NCBI RefSeq assembly: GCF_963664415.1
Contig: NZ_OY761445.1
Location: 744,001-808,000 of the forward strand
Source of the DNA: an uncultured Desulfobacter sp.
Lineage (GTDB): Bacteria > Desulfobacterota > Desulfobacteria > Desulfobacterales > Desulfobacteraceae
Reading direction: 5' to 3'
DNA: 64,000 nt
This document shows positions 42,485-50,649 of the stretch, piece by piece (position 1 is the first letter of the stretch; every line of letters begins with the position of its first letter). A program made the translations under genes and the position numbers. Under the pieces are notes generated by a model. It saw only the letters and a list, made by a program, of their open reading frames with translations, was not told the DNA's origin and searched no databases.

Positions 42485-43672
42485 TCAAATCGGTTCAACA
42501 AAAGAGGCAACAATACTGTCCAGGCGCATCCAGCCGTCAAGTGTCAATACAAATCGTTGCCCGGCATCCTGGAATCGGGCAAACCCCTCATTTTCAAGGT
42601 GATCCATCAAGGGTTCAAACACGGTTAAAAACCGATTCTGCCACAGATTTTGCCCGATTCTGATATCAAGGCCCATAGACGTTCGCAGCCCCACCATGAC
42701 ATACTCCATCTGCCGCTGTTCCAGGGTAAGGGTTTCACTGTCGGATGCAGGCAAGTTGCCTGTTTTCAAAAATCTAATGTATCCATCCAGATCCGGTGCA
42801 TTCCATGACCGTTTACATTCTATGGATCCATCTGCTTTGGATTTTACGGTATAAGAATGGGCGCCCGGCCCGAATCCATGGTAAGGCACCATCTGCCAAT
42901 ATGCACGGTTGTGCACAGAACGAAGAGAAGTATGCTTTGCAAAATTGGATACTTCATAATGATCCCACCCACGGGCTTTTAGATATTTGGCAGCCACACG
43001 GAACAGATCGACCTGATCGGATTGTGCCATGGGTAAAAATTTATCCCGTTCATACATGGTATGCATTGCCGTACCCGGTTCTAACGTGAGCATATAACAG
43101 GAAAGATGTGCGGGATTAAGATTCAAGGCCGCTTCAAGCTCCCGGATCAGATGATCGCCGCTCTGACCGGGAAGACCGTAAATCAAATCCAGACTGATAT
43201 TATCAATACCGCAAGCACGGACCTTTTCCACAGCATTAACGGCATCATCTGCTGAATGGATGCGCCCTAAAAGAGAGAGCTGCCCCGGATCAAATGATTG
43301 GACACCAAGGCTTACACGATTAATCCCCAGACGTTGAAACGATTTTAAACGGATCTCATCCAGGGTACCGGGATTGGCTTCAAGTGTGATTTCAGTCTGG
43401 CGGCAAAGACCAAAGGCGTTGTCCAGGGCCTGCAGAATATTTTCGAGATCCCGCGGCTCAAGTAAAGACGGCGTACCGCCCCCAAAATACACGGTCACAG
43501 CATTGCCCTTGGGTTGTGATACATTCAATTGTGAACGCAGCCGAATCTCTTGAACCAGGGCCGTCACATAATCAGGAATCAGGGAAACATCGGTTGTGGA
43601 AAAAAAATCGCAATACCGGCATTTTTTTATACAGAAGGGGACGTGAATATAAAGGTTTTCAGACTTAATCAT
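42485..43672 (-). CDS. hemW: HemW-like radical SAM protein (heme chaperone)
   Basis: A 395-residue radical SAM protein. Start is uncertain: ATG at 43672 (MIKSENLYIHVPFCIKKCRY) is taken; a TTG at 43702 is an alternative, and neither has a clear ribosome site. The 4Fe-4S motif CIKKCRYCDF is at residues about 14-23; VYFGGGTPSLL, ITLEANPGTLDE and GVQSFDPGQLSLLGRIHSADDA follow. This is the HemW/HemN-like subgroup; HemW carries heme to partner proteins rather than acting as coproporphyrinogen dehydrogenase. The gene is convergent with selB, with 4 bp between stops. Confidence 0.82.
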   Translation of the reverse strand: MIKSENLYIHVPFCIKKCRYCDFFSTTDVSLIPDYVTALVQEIRLRSQLNVSQPKGNAVTVYFGGGTPSLLEPRDLENILQALDNAFGLCRQTEITLEANPGTLDEIRLKSFQRLGINRVSLGVQSFDPGQLSLLGRIHSADDAVNAVEKVRACGIDNISLDLIYGLPGQSGDHLIRELEAALNLNPAHLSCYMLTLEPGTAMHTMYERDKFLPMAQSDQVDLFRVAAKYLKARGWDHYEVSNFAKHTSLRSVHNRAYWQMVPYHGFGPGAHSYTVKSKADGSIECKRSWNAPDLDGYIRFLKTGNLPASDSETLTLEQRQMEYVMVGLRTSMGLDIRIGQNLWQNRFLTVFEPLMDHLENEGFARFQDAGQRFVLTLDGWMRLDSIVASFVEPI

Positions 43673-43806
43673 TAAGTTTTTAGGGAATTTGTTCAAATTC
43701 AAGGCGAAAGCATTTTTTAACCGGAAGAATATACAACATATTTTGAGGATTAAAAATTGTTTTTAACGCCGAAGTTGGGCAAATTAACAAAAGCTTGATT
43801 ATTGAG

Positions 43807-44976
43807 TCAGACAAACCGCGTCATCAACCGGTCCAAAATCTGATCAACGTTCTTGGGGGTCACCCCGTAATTTTCACAGGCAAGCCGCACCTGGTCCATC
43901 TGGGGGCTTGTATCCATATCTCCAAGCCCTTTGAAAAACCCCATGCGCCGACCAATTTGATAAAGGATGCGTTTTTGGGGGTCCAATTCAAAAAACCGGT
44001 CAATGATCCCGATCATTTTATCCTTGTCATGAGGCATCTTACCGTTAACGGTTTCAAACAGATTCAAAATGTGATCACTTTTTATACGAGACTCGATATT
44101 ACCAAGGGCCTCAAGCATCAGGCGTACTTCCGTAGCAATCATGGCATCACCCGGTTTTTCAAACATACCCCGCATCTGCCAGTGGGCGAGTTCTGTGGAA
44201 GGTGAAAGACCCAGGGTCCGAATCTTTATCACATCCGGATTGATTGCATTCAGGGCTTCAGCGGTTTCAAGGGCATGCTCGATGGAGAGATCAACACCAC
44301 CTAAGCCGGGCATTACATATATATATAATTCAATACCTGCCTGCTGGATCCGTTTACACGCCTCTATGTGGCCAAATCTGTCAACGCCTTTGCGCATACG
44401 GTTAAGCACTAAATTTGATCCACTTTCAATCCCCACGTGAATCCGGTTAAGCCCAAGGGTATGCAATTGCTTCAGGGTACCGTCGGGCAATTGATTGATA
44501 GTGCTGCTTCTGGCATAGGTGGCAATGGTCTCGATTTGTGGAAAACAGTCCTTGATGTGCCTGAGAATAAAAACAAGATCCTTGGGCTTCATGACAAGGG
44601 GATTGGCATCCTGGAGAAAAATGGAAGTCATGCCTGCGGCATACCATTTGACGGCATTGTTGAATGCAACCCGGTCGCGGTCGCGCACCTCAAAACCTGT
44701 ATAAATGGTATGAATCCGTTCCTGATCCAAGGCAATGGGGGTGGCATTTTCAAGACGCAGTCTGTCAATGTAGGTACAAATCAGGTCAATGTCTTTAATA
44801 ATATCTTCCACGGGGCGTATGGAAAATTTCTGTTTTTTATAGACCGGACAAAAGGCACAGCGATTCCAAGGACAGTTCCGGATCAGACGCAACAGAAGGC
44901 TGTATGCATCATTGATCGGACAAATGGGTCCCTGTTCATATCCCTGATATATCTGTGTCGGTTTTTCGTCTGCCAT
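43807..44976 (-). CDS. radical SAM protein of unknown function
   Basis: A 389-residue protein with the radical SAM cluster motif CPWNRCAFCPVY (about residues 35-46; CxxxCxxC). It then has TGFEVRDRDRVAF, GLNRIHVGIESGS and PGLGGVDLSIEHALETA, typical of the Elp3/MiaB-type TIM barrel. It probably uses one 4Fe-4S cluster and SAM. The substrate is not known; similar proteins are often annotated only as radical SAM. It is upstream of and codirectional with hemW. Confidence 0.75.
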   Translation of the reverse strand: MADEKPTQIYQGYEQGPICPINDAYSLLLRLIRNCPWNRCAFCPVYKKQKFSIRPVEDIIKDIDLICTYIDRLRLENATPIALDQERIHTIYTGFEVRDRDRVAFNNAVKWYAAGMTSIFLQDANPLVMKPKDLVFILRHIKDCFPQIETIATYARSSTINQLPDGTLKQLHTLGLNRIHVGIESGSNLVLNRMRKGVDRFGHIEACKRIQQAGIELYIYVMPGLGGVDLSIEHALETAEALNAINPDVIKIRTLGLSPSTELAHWQMRGMFEKPGDAMIATEVRLMLEALGNIESRIKSDHILNLFETVNGKMPHDKDKMIGIIDRFFELDPQKRILYQIGRRMGFFKGLGDMDTSPQMDQVRLACENYGVTPKNVDQILDRLMTRFV

Positions 44977-45004
44977 GGTAAAAAACTATTGTTTGTTCCT
45001 CATA

Positions 45005-45033
45005 TTGAACCTTTCCAATAAAAGGGTTATAAG
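45005..45033 (+). promoter_or_regulatory. sigma-70-type promoter of the Kdo8N operon
   Basis: TTGAAC (45005-45010) and TATAAG (45028-45033), spacer 17 bp, about 140 bp upstream of kdnA. It is the only good pair in the intergenic region. Confidence 0.55.
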
Positions 45034-45172
45034 CATTAGAAAAATTAAAGTCAATATTTGGATCCGCCTTGAAAACATATCACGGATTTGATATTAATCC
45101 CCTAATTTTTATAGTCAATTATCAGCTATTTCCCCACCGGGGCGGAAAATTTGTGTAACATAAGGAGCGCGC

Positions 45173-46357
45173 ATGCCTGGCTTTGAATTATTTTCAGATG
45201 AGGAACGTAAACAAGTCAATGATGTACTGGAAACAGGCGTTTTATTCAGATACGGATTTGAAGGCGTCAGAAACGGTCACTTTAAGGCCTTGGAATTTGA
45301 AAAAAAATTGGCCCAAATAACAGGTGCCGGGTTCAGCCATCTATGTTCCAGCGGCACTGCAGCCCTTTGCACAGCCCTTGCAGCCTGCGGCATCGGAGCC
45401 GGGGATGAGGTCATTGTACCGCCGTTTACCTTTGTGGCCACTTTTGAAGCCGTTATTCAAGCAGGTGCAATCCCGGTATTTGCAGACATTGACCAGACCC
45501 TTTGCCTGGACCCCGACCGCCTGGAAGCGGCAGTAACGTCGCGGACAAAGGCAGTGGTGCCGGTGCATATGTGTGGATCCATGGCAAGAATTGATGAAAT
45601 TAAAGCCTTTTGTGATAAAAAGGGCCTGGTGCTTCTGGAAGATGCCTGCCAGTCGCTGGGCGCAAGTTTCCAAGGCAGCCATCTGGGCACATTCGGCAAG
45701 GCCGGTTGTTTTTCATTTGACTCGGTCAAAACCGTAACCTGTGGTGAAGGCGGCGGTATCATCACAAACGATGAAGACATTTACACCCGGTGTGACCAGT
45801 ATGCGGACCATGGCCATGACCACTTAGGCGGGCCGGACCGGGGTGCAGATGACCATCCCATCATGGGCACCAACTACAGAATCTGCGAACTCAATGCCGC
45901 AGTGGGGCTTGCCCAGTTAGGCAAGCTTGACCGCATCGTTGAAATCCAGAAAAAAAATAAAGCCGCCATTAAAAACGCCATGCAAGAGGTTGAAGGTGTT
46001 ACTTTCCGCGAACTCCCTGACCCGGCCGGAGATTCCGCCACGTTCTTGAGCTTTTTTATGCCCTCACAAGATCGGGCCGAACAGGCGGCAAAAAAACTTT
46101 CGGAAAACGGAGCGCCTTGCGCTTACTGGTATAATAACAACTGGCATTACTATAAAAAATGGCACCATCTCAAGGAGATGAAACGGTCGGCCAGACTCCC
46201 CTTTGAATTGAGTACAGATCTGCCGGATTATGCCGGCCTTGTGCTTGAACAAAGCGAAAATATTATGAAGCGGACCTTGTCCATGCAGATCATGCTCTCC
46301 TGGACCGCGGATGATATGGAGAAACGTATACAGGCGGTATTAAACGCGTTAAAGTAA
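45173..46357 (+). CDS. kdnA: KdnA-like aminotransferase (Kdo8N synthesis)
   Basis: A 394-residue PLP-dependent aminotransferase of the DegT/DnrJ/EryC1/StrS family. The SGTAALCTALAACGIGAGDEV region binds the PLP phosphate, D157 is in LLEDACQS, and the PLP lysine is K186 in FSFDSVKTVTCGEGGG. In Shewanella oneidensis KdnA transfers an amino group to the 8-keto form of Kdo, made by KdnB, giving 8-amino-3,8-dideoxy-D-manno-octulosonate. The context here (kdnB-like gene 10 bp downstream, then kdsB) supports this rather than another sugar aminotransferase. The assignment rests on family knowledge and gene order. Confidence 0.8.
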   Translation: MPGFELFSDEERKQVNDVLETGVLFRYGFEGVRNGHFKALEFEKKLAQITGAGFSHLCSSGTAALCTALAACGIGAGDEVIVPPFTFVATFEAVIQAGAIPVFADIDQTLCLDPDRLEAAVTSRTKAVVPVHMCGSMARIDEIKAFCDKKGLVLLEDACQSLGASFQGSHLGTFGKAGCFSFDSVKTVTCGEGGGIITNDEDIYTRCDQYADHGHDHLGGPDRGADDHPIMGTNYRICELNAAVGLAQLGKLDRIVEIQKKNKAAIKNAMQEVEGVTFRELPDPAGDSATFLSFFMPSQDRAEQAAKKLSENGAPCAYWYNNNWHYYKKWHHLKEMKRSARLPFELSTDLPDYAGLVLEQSENIMKRTLSMQIMLSWTADDMEKRIQAVLNALK

Positions 46358-46367
46358 GGAATTATAA

Positions 46368-47435
46368 ATGTTCAGAAATTTTAAGCTGGTTCCCAATATT
46401 CTTTTCGGCCGGGGCTGTTTTGCCCAGCTTGACGAGGTTGTGGGCGACCGGCGCAAGTCCGGTGAAGACTGGGCTGTTTTTGTTGTGGATGATGTATTTA
46501 AAGGCAAGGAACTTGAAAAACGCATTCCCTTGCATGACAACGATTTTCTTTTGTGGATCAATGTCGCCGATGAGCCCAAAACAGGCTATGTGGATAAGCT
46601 CACCCTGGAAGCAAAAAAATTCAACACCGCCCTTCCCTGCGCCGTCATCGGCATTGGCGGCGGCTCTGCTATGGATCTTGCCAAATCCGTCTCATTAATG
46701 CTTACCAACGAGGGCTCTTCCACCAAGTACCAGGGATGGGATTTGATCAAAAACCCGGCGATTTGGCATGCAGCCGTTCCCACACTTTCCGGAACGGGTG
46801 CAGAAGTGTCCCGGACCGCCGTACTCACCGGACCCGAAAAAAAATTGGGGCTGAACTCGGATTATACGGTGTTCGACCAGGTGGTTTTAGACCCTGAACT
46901 CACCGCAGGGGTGCCCAAAGACCAGCACTTTTACACCGGCATGGACTGCTATATCCACTGCATTGAATCTTTGCAGGGAACTTATATCAATGAATTTTCC
47001 AAAGCCTATGGGGAAAAATCTTTAGATCTTTGCCGCCAGGTGTTTGTGGATAACCACCCGGACTCGGCTGACAAACTGATGATGGCCTCCTTTTTCGGCG
47101 GCATGAGCATTGCCTATTCCCAGGTTGGCGCTTGCCATGCCCTGTCTTATGGCCTGGCCTATGTGCTTGGCACCCATCACGGCGTAGGCTGCTGCATCAC
47201 CTTTGACACCCTGGACGAATACTATCCCGACGGCGTAAAAGAATTCCGCTCCATTATGGAAAAAACAGGGGTGGACATTCCCAGAGGCCTGACAAAGGAT
47301 CTTACAGATGATCAGATGGAAACCATGATCAGTGTGGCCCTGAATCTGGATCCTCTGTGGGAAAACTGCCTGGGCAAGGACTGGAAAACGATCATGACCC
47401 GCGACAAGGCGCGCAGCCTTTTTGAGAAGATGTAA
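46368..47435 (+). CDS. kdnB: KdnB-like iron-type alcohol dehydrogenase (Kdo 8-oxidase)
   Basis: A 355-residue group III iron-type alcohol dehydrogenase. Visible are IGIGGGSAMDLAK (NAD-binding), TLSGTGAEVSRTAVLT, and the metal ligands in HFYTGMDCYIHCIES and GACHALSYGLAYVLGTHHGVGC. It matches KdnB, which oxidises the C8 hydroxyl of Kdo to an aldehyde. The length matches that of the S. oneidensis enzyme as I recall it. It is between the aminotransferase and kdsB in one operon, with 10 bp and 2 bp gaps. Confidence 0.82.
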   Translation: MFRNFKLVPNILFGRGCFAQLDEVVGDRRKSGEDWAVFVVDDVFKGKELEKRIPLHDNDFLLWINVADEPKTGYVDKLTLEAKKFNTALPCAVIGIGGGSAMDLAKSVSLMLTNEGSSTKYQGWDLIKNPAIWHAAVPTLSGTGAEVSRTAVLTGPEKKLGLNSDYTVFDQVVLDPELTAGVPKDQHFYTGMDCYIHCIESLQGTYINEFSKAYGEKSLDLCRQVFVDNHPDSADKLMMASFFGGMSIAYSQVGACHALSYGLAYVLGTHHGVGCCITFDTLDEYYPDGVKEFRSIMEKTGVDIPRGLTKDLTDDQMETMISVALNLDPLWENCLGKDWKTIMTRDKARSLFEKM

Positions 47436-47437
47436 CC

Positions 47438-48175
47438 ATGCCTATCGCAGTGATACCCGCACGCTTTGGTTCCAGCCGGCTTGGTGGTAAACCGTTGGTT
47501 AATATTGCAGGCAAGCCTATGATTCAGCGGGTATTTGAGCAATCCCAGAAATCATCCGTGGTGACAAGAACCATTGTTGCCACGGATGATGAACGTATTG
47601 TCAATGCCGTGAAATCGTTTGGAGGCGACGCCGTAATGACCTCGGATACCTGCCGGTCAGGTACGGACCGGGTGGCTGAAACCGCTGCGATGCTTGGAGC
47701 GGCGGATGAAGAGATCATCATCAATATCCAGGGGGATCAACCTGTGTTTGATCCCAAAAGCCTTGATGATTTAATCCGGCCCTTTGAGGAGAATCCCGGT
47801 CTTTCCATGTCCACCCTGGCATATAAAATCAAAAATCCCCGGGAGATTACAGATCCCAAAGATGTTAAGGTTGTGTTCAATCGCCAGGGCTTTGCCATGT
47901 ATTTTTCCCGGGCACAGATTCCCTTTCCCCGGGACGGCCAGACAGATGTAGATTACTTTAAGCATTTAGGATTTTACGCATACACCAAAGCCTTTTTAGA
48001 CCAAATTGTCACACTTGACAGCGGTACCTGCGAACAGGTGGAAAAACTGGAGCAGCTCCGAGTACTGGAATACGGGTTCCCCATAAAAGTGGCTGTCACC
48101 CAATATGATTCACCGGAGATTGATCTGCCCGAAGATATTGAACGTGTTGAAGCTGCCTTGCGCTCACAATGCTGA
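47438..48175 (+). CDS. kdsB: 3-deoxy-manno-octulosonate cytidylyltransferase
   Basis: A 245-residue CMP-Kdo synthetase. It has IPARFGSSRLGGKPL (nucleotide-binding), IVATDDERIV, MTSDTCRSGTDRVAE and INIQGDQPVFDP, and ends VEAALRS. It activates Kdo, or here probably the 8-amino form, for transfer to lipid A. It starts 2 bp after kdnB. In species with kdnAB, the linked cytidylyltransferase prefers the amino sugar. Confidence 0.93.
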   Translation: MPIAVIPARFGSSRLGGKPLVNIAGKPMIQRVFEQSQKSSVVTRTIVATDDERIVNAVKSFGGDAVMTSDTCRSGTDRVAETAAMLGAADEEIIINIQGDQPVFDPKSLDDLIRPFEENPGLSMSTLAYKIKNPREITDPKDVKVVFNRQGFAMYFSRAQIPFPRDGQTDVDYFKHLGFYAYTKAFLDQIVTLDSGTCEQVEKLEQLRVLEYGFPIKVAVTQYDSPEIDLPEDIERVEAALRSQC

Positions 48176-48181
48176 TTATTC

Positions 48182-49333
48182 ATGAATAATAAATTCTATA
48201 AAATCATCCATACATCAAGCCGCCTCCTTTGGGGAAACAGAGAAAAACGAATTCTTTGCGAATCACTGTGGATGAAAAACAACGGTCACCAGGTAGTCAT
48301 TATCGCGCCTGGGGATAGTCCTTTGTTTAAAAAAGCCAAACAAAACGAATTGAAGGTCTATCCCATATCTTTCAAATCATTAGCCGGCCTTGGTGAGTAT
48401 TGGCGGCTCAAACAAATATTTGCCAGAGAACAACCATTTGTAGTCAATGCCCACGGTAAAGGTGACGCTAAACTCGCGTTAAAGGCTGCCCAGACCACGG
48501 GTGTCCCCTGCCGAATCATGTCCCGCCACAATGGGAACCGGGTTAAAAACACCTGGCCCAACAAAAAAATCTATAAAACCCGGTGCAACTATATCTTCAC
48601 CACCTCAAAAGACAGCAAAAAACATCTTAAAGAGACCTTTGCTTTGTCAGACATGCAGATTTTTTCCATTCCCGACGGCATTTTCGTATCTGATGCCGCC
48701 GTTTTCCCAAACAAAACAACCCAAACAGCGGCCAGACAGAAATTAGCAATACTCTTGGGATTGGAAATAGATGCCCGGTTCATTGGTATTGTCGATAAAG
48801 CAGCGCCCCAAAAAAAACAACGGTTTCGCACAACCGCGGAGCAACTTAGCCGACAATTTCCTTTTCATCATCTGGTAATTGCCGGTATCCCCGAAAACCA
48901 GGACGCTATGTATAAACAACTCTGCTCCCGGGTGCATATACTGCCGCAGACCGAAGAGAAAGACGCCTTTTACCACGCCCTGGACTGCTGTCTTTATTTC
49001 CCCAATCCCCGAGATTTTTATCACGGAGTGCCTTTGGAAGCGACAAGGGCCATGGCTTTCTTTTGCCCGGTGATAGGCCCGGATGCACCCGGCATCAGGG
49101 ATATTCTTATTGATCATAAAACCGGCCGGGTCTTTGATCCAAAGCAACCTGAATCTTTGCCCCAAATCATCCAATGGGCTCTGAATACCCCCCAAACGAT
49201 CCAGGCCCTGGCCTGGGAAGCCCGGGCCAAGGTTGAACAACACTACACCATGGACGCTATGGGCAGGGATATCTTGCGTATTTACCAGTTACGCCAGATA
49301 AAAATTGATCGAAGAGTTCAAATGATCTCCTAA
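48182..49333 (+). CDS. glycosyltransferase family 4-like protein
   Basis: A 383-residue GT-B glycosyltransferase, last gene of the kdn operon. The N-terminus YKIIHTSSRLLWGNREKRIL and GDAKLALKAAQTTGVPCRIM are acceptor-side motifs; GIVDKAAPQKKQRF begins the donor domain, then EKDAFYHALDCCLYFP and LEATRAMAFFCPVIGPDAPGI with the conserved E of the sugar-nucleotide site. It probably builds the lipopolysaccharide core next to the amino-Kdo residue. The acceptor is not identifiable. Start lies 6 bp after kdsB. Confidence 0.85.
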   Translation: MNNKFYKIIHTSSRLLWGNREKRILCESLWMKNNGHQVVIIAPGDSPLFKKAKQNELKVYPISFKSLAGLGEYWRLKQIFAREQPFVVNAHGKGDAKLALKAAQTTGVPCRIMSRHNGNRVKNTWPNKKIYKTRCNYIFTTSKDSKKHLKETFALSDMQIFSIPDGIFVSDAAVFPNKTTQTAARQKLAILLGLEIDARFIGIVDKAAPQKKQRFRTTAEQLSRQFPFHHLVIAGIPENQDAMYKQLCSRVHILPQTEEKDAFYHALDCCLYFPNPRDFYHGVPLEATRAMAFFCPVIGPDAPGIRDILIDHKTGRVFDPKQPESLPQIIQWALNTPQTIQALAWEARAKVEQHYTMDAMGRDILRIYQLRQIKIDRRVQMIS

Positions 49334-49473
49334 CAGGCTAAATCCACTTTATGTTTTTGAACTCGTCTTTGTAGCCAAGGTGCCTCAGTCGGTGGTGTAA
49401 ACGAGCGGGCTTTTTCCATACCGCAGGCAAGGACCCCGAGGGCAATATCATTGAAATCCTTTCCTGTCGGAAT
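49330..49473 (-). pseudogene. short coding-like remnant at the left IS21 junction (ambiguous)
   Basis: On the minus strand a frame from the IS edge to TAG at 49330-49332 reads IPTGKDFNDIALGVLACGME and on to a KVDLAC end, like the tail of a replication or mobilisation protein. On the plus strand another frame reads FFHTAGKDPEGNIIEILSC, which strongly resembles the end of a VOC protein. Only one can be real. In either case the IS21 element appears to have truncated a gene. Confidence 0.3.
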
Positions 49474-49573
49474 TGCAACACAAAATTGACCCCTCTCGAC
49501 AACCCAATTTTGACCCCCCCTGTTGTTAAAATCATTCTCTTATCGCTTTTTATATAGTTCCGGTTTGGGTAAC

Positions 49574-49625
49574 GGCCAGGGCCAGGGGATCGGCCCGGCG
49601 CCGGGCCGATCCCCTGGCCCTGGCC
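49574..49625. repeat. perfect 52-bp GC-rich palindrome inside the IS21 element
   Basis: Positions 49574-49599 are the exact reverse complement of 49600-49625, centred on GGCGCC, about 80 percent G+C. Outer bases TTGGGTA/TACCCAA extend the pairing after small mismatches. The passenger gene's stop (49633) lies inside the outer stem on the minus strand. The palindrome may terminate that transcript or be a protein or recombination site. Confidence 0.9.
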
Positions 49626-49632
49626 GGACGGG

Positions 49633-49893
49633 CTACCCAACGCAGTAGTCGGCTATTGCCTTCAACGCTCCTTTTTGGCTGTAATTAATTGATTCCCGTG
49701 ATTCTACAGCTATGAGAATCGGTTTTGTGCACCCACACTCTTGTATTAACAAACCGGCATCTGTGTCTGTAATGCTCAGGATATCATCATTCTTCTCCGC
49801 CTCTTCAAAATAGGTCGTACAGTCTTCGGAGATCTCGATCCTTATCGTTTCATTTCGACCTTTCAGGGGATTATATACATCCAGTTCTTTCAT
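49633..49893 (-). CDS. IS21 passenger protein, 86 aa, unknown
   Basis: An 86-residue soluble acidic protein that starts MKELDVYNPLKGRNETIRIE 3 bp after the istB stop. It has TTYFEEAEKNDDILSITDT, then LLIQECGCTKPILIAVESRES, with a paired cysteine motif CGC, and no membrane segment. It lies inside the element ends, so it should move with it. It is not a standard IS21 gene. A regulator, helper of transposition or small antitoxin-like role is possible, none supported. Confidence 0.65.
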   Translation of the reverse strand: MKELDVYNPLKGRNETIRIEISEDCTTYFEEAEKNDDILSITDTDAGLLIQECGCTKPILIAVESRESINYSQKGALKAIADYCVG

Positions 49894-49896
49894 TCT

Positions 49897-50649
49897 TTAT
49901 CCTCTCGATTTTAAAGTCTGTTTAAGTCGATAACTGTCCCAGTTACATTGAATAATGTGAGCCCGGTGAGTGACACGATCCAGCAGAGCAGCGGTAAGAT
50001 TTGCATCGCCAAACACCTGCGTCCAATCACCAAAACCAAGATTGGTAGTGATGATGATCGAACGTCTTTCATGGCGCTCGGTAAGGACTTGGAACAATAA
50101 TTCAGCGCCGATTTTACTGAACGGGACGTACCCCAATTCATCAAGAATCAACAGCCCATAACCGGCATATCGTTTTATCATTCTACCCAGAGCCTGTTGT
50201 TCCCTGGCCTCCGTCAGTTCGTTTGCAAGCCCACAACCAGTAATAAAACGAACTCGATGTCCATACCGGCAGGCTTCCATCCCGATGCTGGTTGCCAGAT
50301 GGGTTTTACCGGCTCCGCTTTTACCTATCAAAATTATATTCCGGGCTTCTTTAATGAATGTCCCTGTTGAAAGTTCTTTGATCAACCGGGCGTCCAAATC
50401 AGGGGCAGCCTCAAAATCAAATGTTTCAAGCGGTTTCTGCATCGGGAACCTGGCTTCCTTGAGACGTCGCTTGCGACCGTTTTCCTGCCGTATTTGAACT
50501 TCCGCTTCAACAAGATTCAATAAAAACTCATCGTAGCCGCAGGCCGCCTCATGCGCCTGCCGGATCTGACCTTCCAACTCTTTTTCCATCGTCGAGAGCT
50601 TCAGCGTTTTTAAGTGCTGTGTGAGGACTGCCTGGACTGCTGGGTTCAT
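49897..50649 (-). CDS. istB: IS21 helper ATPase IstB
   Basis: A 250-residue AAA+ ATPase. Walker A is IGKSGAGKTHLATSIG (about residue 107-122), Walker B LLILDELGYVPF (about 168-179), and sensor motif SIIITTNLGFGDW. It controls target selection and stimulates the transposase. It overlaps istA by 4 bp. The frame is intact. Confidence 0.95.
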   Translation of the reverse strand: MNPAVQAVLTQHLKTLKLSTMEKELEGQIRQAHEAACGYDEFLLNLVEAEVQIRQENGRKRRLKEARFPMQKPLETFDFEAAPDLDARLIKELSTGTFIKEARNIILIGKSGAGKTHLATSIGMEACRYGHRVRFITGCGLANELTEAREQQALGRMIKRYAGYGLLILDELGYVPFSKIGAELLFQVLTERHERRSIIITTNLGFGDWTQVFGDANLTAALLDRVTHRAHIIQCNWDSYRLKQTLKSRG

